Of a stretch of 64,000 bases of DNA, positions 28,995 to 38,521 are shown one piece after another. Position 1 is the stretch's first letter. Every line of letters starts with the position of its first letter. The notes under the pieces were generated by a model. The model had not been told where the DNA came from. It searched no databases and was given only the letters and a program-made list of their open reading frames with translations. Source of the DNA: JABDII01 sp963815325 (GTDB taxonomy: Bacteria > Gemmatimonadota > Gemmatimonadetes > Gemmatimonadales > GWC2-71-9); the NCBI GenBank assembly GCA_963815325.1, contig CAWFGG010000005.1, forward strand, positions 1 to 64,000, read 5' to 3'. The translations under genes and the position numbers were made by a program.

Positions 28995-29586
28995 GTGGAA
29001 ACCTTCGACCCCCTGACCCACGAAGTACGCAACGAAGCAGCCTCGAGAGCCGGAGCCGCACGACCGCCTGGGGAGATCGGGTGTCGCACCAGGGGGACGA
29101 GTTCGCGTTCCGCGAGCTTGATCGCCGCCACACGCCACGACTCTACGCCTTTGTCCTGCGCCTTGGCGGGAATGAGCTCGATGCGGAGGACGTGGTACAG
29201 GACACCTGGATCAAGGCGGTCGAGAAGTTGAGCCAATTCCGCTGGGAGTCGGCCTTCGGGACATGGCTGCTGGGCATCGGCCTCAACCGGTGCCGGGAGT
29301 TGTTTCGGAAGAAGGACCGGAACTGGATCATGCTCGAGGAGGAGGTGGCCGCGCGCACGCGAACCACTCCACGATCGGCATCGATCTCGAGACCGCGCTG
29401 ACGGAGTTACCGCCCGGCTATCGCACGGTCGTGGTCTTACACGATGTCGAAGGATTCACCCATGAAGAAATCGCGGAGCGGCTCGAGATCTCGAGCAACA
29501 CGTCCAAGAGTCAGTTGTCCCGGGGGCGCCGGGCGCTTCGGTCCCGACTGTCTTCGGCCCCTGCGGGCCAGGTGAGGGTACCATGA
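28995..29586 (+). CDS. ECF-type RNA polymerase sigma factor, frameshifted
   Basis: An extracytoplasmic-function sigma factor of about 195 residues. Region 2 is clear: DEFAFRELDRRHTPRLYAFV, ELDAEDVVQDTWIKAV and FGTWLLGIGLNRCRELFRKK. Region 4 is in another frame: LTELPPGYRTVVVLHDVEGF, THEEIAERLEISSNTSKSQL, SRGRRALR. The break falls near 29355, after EEEVA. A second break near 29080 is likely between a GTG start at 28995 (METFDPLTHEVR) and region 2, so the N-terminus is uncertain. The stop overlaps the start of the next gene (ATGA), the usual sigma/anti-sigma arrangement. Confidence 0.8.
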
Positions 29587-30150
29587 CCAATGACACGGGT
29601 GGCATGCTGACGCCCGAAGAGCAGGCCGCGTTCGAGGCATTGCCGAAGACCCGGGAGCCCAGCCGGCTGGCCGAGGAACGCACGGTCCAAGCCCTGGCGG
29701 AGCGGGGCCTGCTGATCGGTAGACGCCGCCACGGGCGATGGCGCGGCAGGATTCCGTTGATCGCGGCGGGGCTGGCTGCCGCGCGGCCTCTGTTCGTTGG
29801 TGGCGTTGCCGTGGGCCAGTGGTTCGGGTCGCGCGCCATCGCGGACTCGATGGCCGCCGCACAACATGAGACCGCGCTAGAGATGGCCGCGGCGGTGCAG
29901 CGCACCGGATCGGCCTATGTCACCGCCCTCGCCGCCTTGTCTCAGCTCGCGGATTCATCGAGCAACGGCGCGGTGGCGCAGGGACGCGAGGCCGGCGCTC
30001 ACCGCCCTGTATGCGGCGGCCCATGGGTTGGTCGGAGCTGCCCCGGACGATCCCATCGCCGTCACGATACGCGACCGCCTTGACAACCTGCGGCGTGAAC
30101 AGCAAACCGAGGACGAACAGAGCGTCATTCGACACGTCGTCTGGTTTTGA
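29583..30150 (+). CDS. Putative membrane anti-sigma factor, frameshifted
   Basis: About 188 residues, translationally coupled to the ECF sigma gene by an ATGA overlap. An N-terminal cytoplasmic part (LTPEEQAAFEALPKTREPSR) is followed by a basic patch and one membrane helix (IPLIAAGLAAARPLFVGGVAVG), then a helical outer domain (AAAQHETALEMAAAVQRTGS, YVTALAALSQLADSS). The frame shifts by +1 near 29990, and the true end continues LTALYAAAHGLVGAAPDD, VTIRDRLDNLRREQ, HVVWF. No HxxxCxxC zinc motif is visible, so it is not the ZAS type. Assignment rests on context and topology. Confidence 0.6.
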
Positions 30151-30175
30151 GGCGACCGCGACCTGAGGAGGAACG

Positions 30176-31274
30176 ATGTTCGTGTTTCGATATTTGATGA
30201 TGGCGCGCAGTGCGGGTGGCTGCGGCACTCGCGCTGGACAGTCGTCTGCACGGTCAGTGCCGCGGCGCAACAAGGGGTCGCCCAAGCCTGCCCGGCCGGT
30301 ACTGCCCGTACTGGCACGCTGGGCTATGCCGAGCTCGAGTGCAGTAACTGCACCCTGTCCAGCCCGAGGACGACCCGCTCGGCCATCGCTGGGAGTTTAG
30401 CTCCGAGCCAACGATCGGGGGTATCAAGGCCGACGGCCCCGCAGCGGGGAAGCTCAAGAATGGTGACGTCATCGCCGCCATCGACGGTCATCTCATCACG
30501 ACGCGCGAGGGCGGCCGCCGGTTCGGCCTACTCGAGGCAGGCAAGCCGGTCATGCTGAAGGTTCGGCGCGGCGGCCGCGAGCTCGACGTCGCCGTCACAC
30601 CGGCTGCTACCTGCGAGACGGTTCGCACGGCCGTTCGGGCTCCCCGAGTGGACGCCGCACCCCGGCCAGTGCGTGAGCCCCGGCCACCACGGCCCACCGC
30701 CGCGCCGCGCCCGCGGAGAACGGTGGAGGTGCCCGCCCCGCCTCCTCCTCCGGAGCCGCGCGCACGGCTGGGGTTCAGCATCAGATGCTCCGATTGCACG
30801 ATCGACCGGACCGAGGATGCCGTGGTGTGGGGTTTTCGAGAACCCCCGACAGTTCAGCGCGTCGAGCGCGACGGACCTGCCTATGCGGCCGGCATCCGAA
30901 GCGGTGACATCCTGACCCATATCAACGCCGTACCGCTCACAACAGACGAAGGGGGCCGCCTGTTCGGCGCGGTCGAGGCGGGCGACACCGTGAGCCTTCG
31001 CCTCGTGCGAAACGGTATGGAACGCGACGTCGGTGTGGTGCCCGAATCGAAAATGGTTCTGGCGAGACGCCTGCTGGAAGCCGCCCGAGTGCGCGGGGTC
31101 GCTCCCGAACCGACCCCGCTCGCCGACGTGGCTGAGCCGAGGTTTTCGGGAAACATCGGCGACGCCTTTGTTCAGGTCACCGGCGGCCCGATCACCGTCA
31201 CTCGTACCGAGGAGGAGATCGTGATTCGGAGCCAGGACATCACCGTCCGGATCACGACGGGTGGCGGATCGTAG
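30176..31274 (+). CDS. Exported protein with two PDZ domains, N-terminus frameshifted
   Basis: About 365 residues. ATG follows AGGAGGAACG. The signal region (MMARVRVAAALALDS-like) and the linker to PDZ1 need two or three frame corrections between 30200 and 30370; the frame is clean from about 30370. PDZ1 contains LGYAELECSNCTL, IKADGPAAGKLKNGDVIAAI, DGHLITTREGGRRFG. PDZ2 contains RLGFSIRCSDCTID, VERDGPAYAAGIRSGDILTH and LTTDEGGRLFGAVEAGD. A Pro/Arg-rich linker joins them, and a beta-rich tail (DAFVQVTGGPITVTRTEEEI) ends the protein. No protease domain is present, so it may be a binding or scaffold protein. It follows the sigma/anti-sigma pair and may be in their regulon. Confidence 0.7.
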
Positions 31275-31296
31275 CAGGCGAGAGGGCCAGGTCGAT

Positions 31297-31334
31297 CAAG
31301 ACCGCGGGGGCATCGGCTCCCGCGGTCTTGCTTT
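31297..31334 (+). terminator. Hairpin terminator after the PDZ gene
   Basis: Twelve-base-pair stem CAAGACCGCGGG / CCCGCGGTCTTG around a ten-base loop, followed by CTTTC. It starts 22 bases after the PDZ gene stop. The T-run is weak. Confidence 0.6.
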
Positions 31335-31419
31335 CGGTCCGCTCGTCGTCGGAAGGATTATGTCGCGTCCTTCCAGAAGGCGACACTGCAGGGAACCAAC
31401 CACCCGAGGAGCAGCAGCG

Positions 31420-31713
31420 ATGCGACCCGACCCAACCGACGGCACACTCGATTTCGAGAGCCAAGCGCAGGCGGGGGCGCGTGTCGCCAGCCGCCTGGCC
31501 GATGCGATTCCCAACGGGCCCGAGGCTACCATGGAGGTGAGCCGGTCGCTCACCAATACCGAGATCGTCTGCGGCCTTTCGTTTCTCGCGACCGTGCTCG
31601 AGATCGCCTCGGTGTCGACCAAGACGCTCTCGGAGGTCCAGAAGGAACGGGGTGGTCTCCTCTCGACCCCCAAGCCAAAACAGCCGGCGCGAAGATGGCT
31701 CAGGTGGAATTGA
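31420..31713 (+). CDS. Hypothetical protein, 97 aa
   Basis: A small protein starting RPDPTDGTLDFESQAQAGAR after a GAGGAG site. It has one moderately hydrophobic helix (VCGLSFLATVLEIASVST) and a basic tail (KPKQPARRWLRWN). No family recognised. It is convergent with the metalloprotease-like lipoprotein gene, ending 11 bases from it. Position between a terminator and a convergent gene, plus the good start site, make it plausible. Confidence 0.5.
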   Translation: MRPDPTDGTLDFESQAQAGARVASRLADAIPNGPEATMEVSRSLTNTEIVCGLSFLATVLEIASVSTKTLSEVQKERGGLLSTPKPKQPARRWLRWN

Positions 31714-31724
31714 CGTGGCGCCCG

Positions 31725-32915
31725 TTAGCGCGGTGGCAGGATGCGGGCGTCGGGCAGGTCGCGCCAGGCGGTCCACCCCTCCGGCGCGATCACGACCCGG
31801 ATGGCGTCCCGGTCATCAATCCGGACATCATCGAGCCTGGTTCGATAGCCGGGCCGATCGGAGTTCCCCAAAGCTCGTCCGAACGTATCGCGGAATCGGC
31901 TCGCGGACCGCGCGTCATCCCACACGCTGTACCACACGAGGGCAGAACCGCTCGGCGTCCGATACACCCGGTACCGGTCGCCCCCCCACCCCAAGGCGAG
32001 GGCTGAGTTGAGCGTGTTCCGGCCCGTACGTGCGGCCAGCAGAATGCGAATCTCGAATTCTCCGAGATTGTCTTGGTACATCACGTCAGGAGTCGAGTCG
32101 GTGAACGCCATCGGCACGGGAACATCCCCGGCCTGGTAGCGGGAGGGATGCAGGATCTGTTCGGTCGAGACCGGCATGCGCGCCCCGAATGGGACGGTGT
32201 CCGCCAAGGCCGAGGTCTCCCACCACTGCATGAACTCTCCGCCACCCAGGTACGGAAAGAGCAGCCACTCTTTGAGCAAGAGCGGCAGGCCAGGCGGGAG
32301 GGTGCCGGTCGCGGACTCGCTCGCGCGGCGGACCTCCTCCCAGAAGGATGGGCTGGACACGGTGGCCGCGCCGGCGAACAGCACCAGTGACGCGTAGTTC
32401 GCCTGCCCCTCGAGGGTCGATTGGATGGCCGTGCTCAGATCGTTATCGCCCTTCGACGCGAGCATCGATGCGAGCGGCAGGTATTGGCCCTGGAGGGCGT
32501 GGACCAATTCATGGGCGACCACCAATCGGACCTGGACGGGATCGCTGCCTTCCACCACAAACAGCATGGCGGAATCAGGGTCGAAGAACCCGACCACTTG
32601 TTGGGACAGGAGGTCGGTGATGACCGGCCCGAGCTCGAGCGTATCGGGCAGCAGGCCGAACAAGCGATAGGCCTCCTGCACGCCGGCGAGTTTCTCCGGC
32701 GGCAGTTCCTGGTTGAGTTTCGCGATGATATAGCGACGCACGTCGTCGCGGCTCCGCAATCCGGAGACCGGCGGCTCCTTGTACGGCAGGCCTACCGCGT
32801 CTTCGATGAGTGGCGCAAGGCTGTCGACCATACGCTGGATGTCGCTCGCCACGGGAGGACGGGGAGGCTCGCCCCGGCAGGCTCCGGCTGCCGCCAGCAT
32901 CAGCATGCCCCACAT
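31725..32915 (-). CDS. Putative lipoprotein with HExxH metalloprotease-like motif
   Basis: A 396-residue exported protein. The N-terminus LMLAAAGACRGE gives a lipobox (AAGAC) at about residue 13. The centre carries VRLVVAHELVHALQGQYLP, an HExxH zinc site, followed about 30 residues later by TLEGQANYA, whose Glu could be the third ligand in a gluzincin-like arrangement. The C-terminal half has GGDRYRVYRTPSGSALVWYS and WDDARSASRFRDTF. Start at ATG, 12 bases upstream of which no strong site is visible. It follows the prepilin peptidase gene on the same strand. Proteolytic activity is inferred only. Confidence 0.65.
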   Translation of the reverse strand: MWGMLMLAAAGACRGEPPRPPVASDIQRMVDSLAPLIEDAVGLPYKEPPVSGLRSRDDVRRYIIAKLNQELPPEKLAGVQEAYRLFGLLPDTLELGPVITDLLSQQVVGFFDPDSAMLFVVEGSDPVQVRLVVAHELVHALQGQYLPLASMLASKGDNDLSTAIQSTLEGQANYASLVLFAGAATVSSPSFWEEVRRASESATGTLPPGLPLLLKEWLLFPYLGGGEFMQWWETSALADTVPFGARMPVSTEQILHPSRYQAGDVPVPMAFTDSTPDVMYQDNLGEFEIRILLAARTGRNTLNSALALGWGGDRYRVYRTPSGSALVWYSVWDDARSASRFRDTFGRALGNSDRPGYRTRLDDVRIDDRDAIRVVIAPEGWTAWRDLPDARILPPR

Positions 32916-32927
32916 CCGACACCGCCG

Positions 32928-33713
32928 CTACGCCATCAAGTACCGTCGATACCATTCGATGATTTCCGGTCCCACGAGGAAGGTGGCGGCGGCGCCAATG
33001 GCGAGAAAGATCCCGAACGGCACCAGCTTCTTCTGCCCGAGGAGGGTGAGCGGGACGAAGATCAGCGTGCCGAGCAACGCGCCGAGGAAGATAGTGAGCA
33101 GCACCCCCTGCCAGCCGAGGAAGGCGCCGACCATGGCCATCATCTTGATGTCGCCGCCACCCATCGCGTCTTCTTTCAACACCAGCGTGCCGACGTAGCC
33201 AACCAACCAGAGGAGGCCGAAGCCGATGGCCGCGCCGAAGACCGCGTGCCACAACCCAAGCCAGCCGCCGGCCACCGCGAACAGGAGCCCGATCACCAGG
33301 CCGCCCAGGGTGAACTCGTCCGGGATGGTGTACTCCCGCGCGTCGGTCATGGCGATGCCGAGCAGGATGGTGCCCAGGATGGCTCCGCGAAAGGCCTCGA
33401 GGGAGACACCCTCCCGGTATGCCATGAAGGCCCAGAGGCCGGCGGCCGCGAGCTCGACCAGCGGATATTGGATCGACACGGGCGACTTGCAGTTCCGGCA
33501 TCGGCCGCGGAGCAGCAGCCAGGATAGGACGGGAATATTGTCGTACCAGGCGATCGGCTGTCCGCATCCCGGGCACCGGGACCGCGGCGAGATGACGGAT
33601 TGATCGGCCGGCCACCGCAAGATGCAGACATTCAGGAAACTTCCGATGATGGCGCCAAGCATGGCCGCGAACGCCACCACCAACGCCCGGGCCTCCAAGA
33701 GCTCACGCTCCAC
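32928..33713 (-). CDS. pilD: Prepilin peptidase (A24 family)
   Basis: A 261-residue polytopic membrane protease that cleaves and N-methylates type IV prepilins or type II secretion pseudopilins. The N-terminal domain has GSFLNVCILRWP, then the CPGCGQPIAWYDNIPVLSW zinc motif and CRNCKSPVS. Both catalytic aspartates are present, in MTDAREYTIPDE and GGGDIKMMAMVGAFLGW. GTG start. It overlaps the upstream methyltransferase gene by 11 bases. No pilin genes are in the window. Confidence 0.92.
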   Translation of the reverse strand: MERELLEARALVVAFAAMLGAIIGSFLNVCILRWPADQSVISPRSRCPGCGQPIAWYDNIPVLSWLLLRGRCRNCKSPVSIQYPLVELAAAGLWAFMAYREGVSLEAFRGAILGTILLGIAMTDAREYTIPDEFTLGGLVIGLLFAVAGGWLGLWHAVFGAAIGFGLLWLVGYVGTLVLKEDAMGGGDIKMMAMVGAFLGWQGVLLTIFLGALLGTLIFVPLTLLGQKKLVPFGIFLAIGAAATFLVGPEIIEWYRRYLMA

Positions 33714-34473
33714 TAATCACCTCGTACAGGAGGATTCCTGCCGTCACGGCCGCATTGAGCGACTCGGCTGGGCCGACGAGCGGAATGGCGACCCGTCGAT
33801 GGGCCAGGACGCCCAGGGCCGGATCGATCCCTGCTCCCTCATTCCCGATCACGATGGTGACCGCGCCAGCAGCCTTTATGCCACCAACGGGCTCCCCCGC
33901 CGCATCCGCCAGCCACAGCGCCCCACCCGACACCCGGTGCCACTCCACGAACGCCTGAACGTCCGCCCAAGCCGCGGGTAGCCGGAACGATGCCCCCATG
34001 CTGCCGCGCAACACCTTGGGAGCACTGAGTTCGGCCGTGCCTTTGAGGGCGATCACTCCAGCCGCTCCGAGACCGAAGGCGGTCCGCACCATGGTGCCGA
34101 CGTTGCCTGGATCCTGCACCCGATCCAGCACGAGCACGGGACGCCCGGGCTCGGCCCGCACATCGTCTAGCGTCCATTGCTTCGGCTCGATGACCGCGAC
34201 GACCCCCTGCGGGTGTTCGGTGTCGGCGAGATTGGCGAGGTCCTTGTCGGAGACGCCGACCAGCGGCACGGCCCGCGATTCGAGCGCGGACTTGAGGGCG
34301 GCGCCACGCGGCGTACCTTCCAGACTGGGTGACACGGCCGCGCCGCGGAAGATCATCCCGGCGGCGAGCGCCTCTTCGATCAGCCGGACACCCTCGATCA
34401 GGGTCAGGTTGCGGCGCTCGCGGCCCCGGCGGCGATGGAGATCGCGAATCAACGACTGGATGGACCCAGACAT
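33703..34473 (-). CDS. TrmH/SpoU-family RNA 2'-O-methyltransferase
   Basis: A 256-residue SPOUT-class enzyme that methylates ribose 2'-OH in rRNA or tRNA. An N-terminal substrate-binding domain (IQSLIRDLHRRRGRERRNLT, LIEGVRLIEEALAAG) precedes the knotted catalytic domain: LVLDRVQDPGNVGTMVRTAF (motif 1 Arg), TIVIGNEGAGIDPAL (motif 2) and VAIPLVGPAESLNAAVTAGI (motif 3). All motif residues are intact. Divergent from thiD with only 21 bases between start codons. Confidence 0.88.
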   Translation of the reverse strand: MSGSIQSLIRDLHRRRGRERRNLTLIEGVRLIEEALAAGMIFRGAAVSPSLEGTPRGAALKSALESRAVPLVGVSDKDLANLADTEHPQGVVAVIEPKQWTLDDVRAEPGRPVLVLDRVQDPGNVGTMVRTAFGLGAAGVIALKGTAELSAPKVLRGSMGASFRLPAAWADVQAFVEWHRVSGGALWLADAAGEPVGGIKAAGAVTIVIGNEGAGIDPALGVLAHRRVAIPLVGPAESLNAAVTAGILLYEVISGA

Positions 34474-34494
34474 GGCTCCCGACGGAATGCTCCC

Positions 34495-35304
34495 ATGAAG
34501 ATTGCCCTCACCGTTGCCGGATCGGACTCAGGTGGAGGTGCCGGCATCCAGGCGGACCTCAAGACGTTTCACCAGTTCGGAGTATACGGAACCTCGGTCA
34601 TCGTCGCGGTGACTGCGCAAAATACTCGCGGGGTCCGCTCGGTCCATCCCATTCCATCCAACGTCGTGGCCGATCAGCTCGACGCGCTTGCGGAGGACCT
34701 CCCGCCGGCGGCGCTCAAGACCGGCATGCTGGCGACCGCCGAACTGGCACTCCAGGTTGCCCAGGCCATCGAGCACTATGCCTGGAGGGAGTATGTACTC
34801 GATCCCGTCATGGTCGCGACCTCCGGCGACCGTCTGCTCTCTCAGGATGCGGAGGCGGTCATTCGTGACCAGCTCGTCCCGCTCGCCGCGGTGGTCACAC
34901 CCAACCTGCACGAGGCGGAGATCCTGACCGGCGTGTCGATCGGCTCGGTCGACGACATGGTACGAGCGGGTTCGCGGCTGCTGGAGCTCGGGGCGCGCGC
35001 CGCCCTGATCAAGGCCGGACATCAGCCCGGTGACGAGTTGGTCGACGTATTGGTGTTGCCGGCCGGGATTCGACGCTTTCCGCACCCGCGGATCGTCACG
35101 GCCTCGACCCACGGATCGGGATGCACCTTATCCGCCGCGATTACGGCGTGCCTGGCGCTCGAGGAAGACATTCAGACCGCCGTGGCGCGGGCCATCGACT
35201 TCGTCACCCGCGCGATTGCAGCAGCGCCAGGGCTCGGCAGCGGCAGCGGCCCGCTCAACCATCTCGTCCCCGCCCACCCGGGCGGAGCGCCAGACGAGCG
35301 CTGA
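34495..35304 (+). CDS. thiD: Hydroxymethylpyrimidine/phosphomethylpyrimidine kinase
   Basis: A 269-residue ribokinase-fold enzyme that phosphorylates HMP and HMP-P in thiamine synthesis. Hallmarks are TVAGSDSGGGAGIQADLKTF, VTAQNTRGV, LPPAALKTGMLA, DPVMVATSGDRLL, VTPNLHEAEILTG, and the anion-hole/catalytic STHGSGCTLSAAI with Asp-equivalent THGSG. The ATG before KIALTVAG matches homologues. No thi genes or TPP riboswitch are visible alongside, so it looks like an isolated salvage or biosynthesis gene. Confidence 0.9.
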   Translation: MKIALTVAGSDSGGGAGIQADLKTFHQFGVYGTSVIVAVTAQNTRGVRSVHPIPSNVVADQLDALAEDLPPAALKTGMLATAELALQVAQAIEHYAWREYVLDPVMVATSGDRLLSQDAEAVIRDQLVPLAAVVTPNLHEAEILTGVSIGSVDDMVRAGSRLLELGARAALIKAGHQPGDELVDVLVLPAGIRRFPHPRIVTASTHGSGCTLSAAITACLALEEDIQTAVARAIDFVTRAIAAAPGLGSGSGPLNHLVPAHPGGAPDER

Positions 35305-35306
35305 GC

Positions 35307-36131
35307 TCAAAGCGCGCCGACCAAACCCTCCACCAGATTCCCCAGCACCCGGCCGACCTCTGCCGCGGTTTCCATGACCTCGGCGTGACTGAGCGCGACA
35401 GGCGAGATGCCCGCCGCGAAATTGGTGATGGTCGAGATCCCAAGGCAGCGGATGCCGTTCGCGCGGGCGGCGATGACCTCGAGCACCGTCGACATCCCCA
35501 CCGCGTCGGCGCCGAGCCGCTCGAGCATCCGGATCTCGGCCGGCGTCTCGTAGCTCGGGCCGATGAGGCCGGCGTAGACCCCCTCCTCGAGGCTCACGCC
35601 CAGATCCCGCGCCACCGAACGGGCCAGGTCACGCAACACGGGATCGTAGGTGGCCGACATGTCTGGAAAGCGTTCCTCTCCTGCTCGCACCGGGCCGAAC
35701 AAAGGGTTGCGAAAGCTCAGGTTGAGCTGATCGGCGATGAGCATGAGGGTGCCGGGCCGGAAGGTCCGGCGAATTCCTCCGGCCGCGTTCGTCACGATCA
35801 ACGTCTCGACACCGAGTTCCGCAAACGCCCGGACGGGAAGCGCGGTGGTGTTGGCGTTGTGGCCTTCGTAGAGATGGAAGCGTCCGCTTTGGGCCAGGAC
35901 GTCTTTCCCGGCGAGGCGCCCCGCCACCAGCTCCCCCTTGTGTCCCTCAACCGACGGAGTCTCGAAGCCCGGGATGTCGCCATACGAAATCCGCACTGCG
36001 TCCTCGAGCCGATCCGCCAGGCTTCCGAGGCCGGAGCCGAGGACGATCGCCAGGCGTGGCGTCCGCTGGCCGAGCCGCGCGCGAATAGCCTCGGCGGCAG
36101 CGACGGGATCGGGATGGGTCGTGGCCGTCAT
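35307..36131 (-). CDS. punA: Purine nucleoside phosphorylase (class I)
   Basis: A 274-residue trimeric-type phosphorylase that splits guanosine and inosine into base plus ribose-1-phosphate. Motifs include LAIVLGSGLGSLADRL, FHLYEGHNANTTALPVRAF, ETLIVTNAAGGIR, GLIGPSYETPAEIRML, DAVGMSTVLEV (phosphate/purine site) and STITNFAAGIS with the base-contacting Asn. Last gene of the purine-salvage operon; its start overlaps the transporter stop (TGATG). Confidence 0.93.
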   Translation of the reverse strand: MTATTHPDPVAAAEAIRARLGQRTPRLAIVLGSGLGSLADRLEDAVRISYGDIPGFETPSVEGHKGELVAGRLAGKDVLAQSGRFHLYEGHNANTTALPVRAFAELGVETLIVTNAAGGIRRTFRPGTLMLIADQLNLSFRNPLFGPVRAGEERFPDMSATYDPVLRDLARSVARDLGVSLEEGVYAGLIGPSYETPAEIRMLERLGADAVGMSTVLEVIAARANGIRCLGISTITNFAAGISPVALSHAEVMETAAEVGRVLGNLVEGLVGAL

Positions 36132-37498
36132 CAGACCAGCATCCCGGCCAAGGAGGCCGACATGAACGCCGCCAGGTTCCCCCCGATCATGGCCCTGAGG
36201 CCGAGGCCGGCGATCTCGCTCCGGCGTTCCGGCGCGAGCCCGCCGATGCCACCGATCTGGATCGCGATGGAGGCGAAGTTCGCGAAGCCGAGCAGTGCGT
36301 AGGTCGTGATGATGATGCTCCGCGGTTGCAGGGTGCTGGTCCCCAGGTCGCCGGCAAATTGGATGTAGGCGAAGAATTCGTTGAGGCCGATCTTGATTCC
36401 CACCAACCCGCCGACCGTGGAGGCGTCCTGCCACGGGACTCCCATCAGCCAGACCAGGGGCTGCATGACCAAGCCCAACAAGTATTGCACACTCCACTCG
36501 GCGTGGCCTACGAAGCCGCCCGCCCACCCGAGCATGAAATCGAGCAGGGCCACGAGCGCGATGAACGCGAGCAACATTCCCGCGACGTTGAGGGCGAGCT
36601 GCACACCGGTCGCAGCGCCCGATGCCGCAGCCTCGATGACCCCGGAGTCGGTCTTTTCCACTGAGAGATTCAGGGTGCCGCGCGTTTCGGGGACCTCGGT
36701 TTCCGGCACGATCATCTTCGAGAGGAGGAGACCCGCCGGCATGTTCATGACGCTTGCGGCCAGCAGGTGGGACGCAATGTCCGGGAAGTATCCCTGCAGC
36801 ATGCCGACGTAGGCCGCGAGCACGCCGCCGGCGACCGTCGCAAACCCGCCCACCATGACGGTGTTGATCTCGGAGCGGGTCATGGTCTTGATGAACGGCT
36901 TGATGAGCAGCGGGGCCTCGGTCTGCCCCATGAAGATGTTGCCAGAGGCGGATAGTGTCTCGGCGCCCGAGGTGCCGAGGGTTTTCTGGACCGCCCAGGC
37001 GATGCCCTTCACGATCCATTGCATCACGTTCAGGTGGTACAACACCGACATCAGCGACGAGAAGAAGATGATGACCGGCAGCACATAGAACGCGAAGGAG
37101 GCGCCCACGTTCGCCACCACGCCCGCACTCGCGTCGACGGCTCCATTGGCGACCGGACCGACCGGGACCAGGTTATTGATCAGATTCCCGAAGATGAACT
37201 TGCCGCCTTGGGCGGAAAAATTGAGCAGCCCCGTCACCAGGGTCCCGATCCATCGGAAGAGGGCCTGGCCCGCCTGGGTCTTCAGGACGATGAATCCGAA
37301 GGCGGCCTGAAGGGCTAGCCCCATCCCCACCAAGCGCCAGTCGATGCGCTTCTTGTTGTTCGACATGAGAAACGCGATCGCGAGCATCGTGGCGATGCCG
37401 ACCAACCCCATCAACCGCGCGAGCAGCGGCGTGTCCAGCCCGGCTTGCACCTCGGCGAGGCGCTCGGCTGCCGTCTGGAGCATCCAGAGCCCGCTCAC
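36131..37498 (-). CDS. nupC: CNT-family nucleoside transporter (NupC-like)
   Basis: A 455-residue concentrative nucleoside transporter that imports nucleosides with H+ or Na+. Repeated membrane helices are evident, with conserved blocks GNIFMGQTEAPLLIKPF, VMVGGFATVAGGVLAAYV, LAASVMNMPAGLLLSK and GIKIGLNEFFAYIQF. GTG start overlaps the adenosine deaminase stop by four bases (GTGA). The context (Add upstream, PunA downstream, nucleotidase further upstream) makes purine-nucleoside import its likely job. Confidence 0.92.
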   Translation of the reverse strand: MSGLWMLQTAAERLAEVQAGLDTPLLARLMGLVGIATMLAIAFLMSNNKKRIDWRLVGMGLALQAAFGFIVLKTQAGQALFRWIGTLVTGLLNFSAQGGKFIFGNLINNLVPVGPVANGAVDASAGVVANVGASFAFYVLPVIIFFSSLMSVLYHLNVMQWIVKGIAWAVQKTLGTSGAETLSASGNIFMGQTEAPLLIKPFIKTMTRSEINTVMVGGFATVAGGVLAAYVGMLQGYFPDIASHLLAASVMNMPAGLLLSKMIVPETEVPETRGTLNLSVEKTDSGVIEAAASGAATGVQLALNVAGMLLAFIALVALLDFMLGWAGGFVGHAEWSVQYLLGLVMQPLVWLMGVPWQDASTVGGLVGIKIGLNEFFAYIQFAGDLGTSTLQPRSIIITTYALLGFANFASIAIQIGGIGGLAPERRSEIAGLGLRAMIGGNLAAFMSASLAGMLV

Positions 37499-38521
37499 CG
37501 GATTGCCTCGAGTTCCGCTCGTATGTCGGCAAGCAGCGCCTGCCGTTCAGGCCACGGCAGGAATGCGTGGGCAAACGCGCTCTGGATCATCTGATCGATC
37601 TCCCTTCTGGAGAAGCCAAGTTCCTGGTGCGCAAGCCAGTACTCATCCGAGAGCGACACCCCGCACATCAGCCAATTATCGGTGCACAGTGTGACCGCGA
37701 GGCCCGCGTCGAAGTACCCGCGCACCGGATGCGCCGATGCGCGGGAAACGACGCGAGTCTGGAGGTTACTCGTGATGTTCGTCTCGATGCAGGTGCGCCG
37801 GTCCCGCAGGTAGTTCTGGAGGCGGGGATCTTCCCGGAGTCGCGTACCATGGCCAATCCGATCGGCGTGACAGCGATGCACTGCCTCCGCGATGGACTCA
37901 GGCCCGGCGGCCTCGCCGGCATGCACCGTAATCCCAAGACACCCGCGGGCTGCAATGTCAAACGCCTCCCCATGCACGCCGGGAGGGTGCCCCGCCTCGG
38001 CGCCGGCCAAATCGAACCCGACCACACCCCGGTCCCGGAACTCGACCGAGCACTGCGCGATATCCACCGAGATCTGGGGATCGTGCGAGCGGAGTGCGCA
38101 ATTGATGATCCGGCTCTTGACCCCGAAGTCACGCTCGCCGCGCTGGAGGCCGCGGAACTGGGCCTCGAGGACCTCCGCGAGTGTCAGACCCGCCCGCGTA
38201 CTGAGCACCGGGCAATAGCGGATCTCGAAATACCGGACGTTATCGGCCGCGGCATCCTCCACGATCTCGTACGCAACCCGCTCGATCGCCTCCGGGGTCT
38301 GAAGTACGGCGATGGTGAATCCGAAGAGCTCCAAGATACTCCTCGAGATTGTGAACGTCCGACGCCAACATGTGCCGCTTGAGCTCCGTCGGATCCTTGG
38401 TGGGAAGCGACACGCCCGTTCGGTCTGCCAACTCGATCATGGTCGACGGCCGGAGCGAGCCGTCGAAATGCAGGTGCAATTCCGCCTTCGGCAGCCGACC
38501 GATCAGTTCACGAGTGAGCAT
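37495..38521 (-). CDS. add: Adenosine deaminase, single frameshift
   Basis: An amidohydrolase of about 341 residues that converts adenosine to inosine. The metal motif is AELHLHFDGSLRPSTMIELA, the catalytic Glu is in TVHAGEAAGPESI, and the others are DRIGHGTRL and TLCTDNWLMCGVSL. In many homologues the last reads NTDDPxM/S; here Asn replaces the second Asp, which may tune specificity. The frame shifts at about 38325: deleting one G restores NLEEYLELFGFTIAVLQTPE. It overlaps the beta-grasp gene by 14 bases and the transporter by four, so the operon is tightly coupled. Confidence 0.87.

Noticed and set aside
36132..37019. A long N-terminal extension upstream of purine nucleoside phosphorylase on the minus strand
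   Set aside because: The extension is an out-of-frame shadow of the transporter gene; the phosphorylase starts at 36131.
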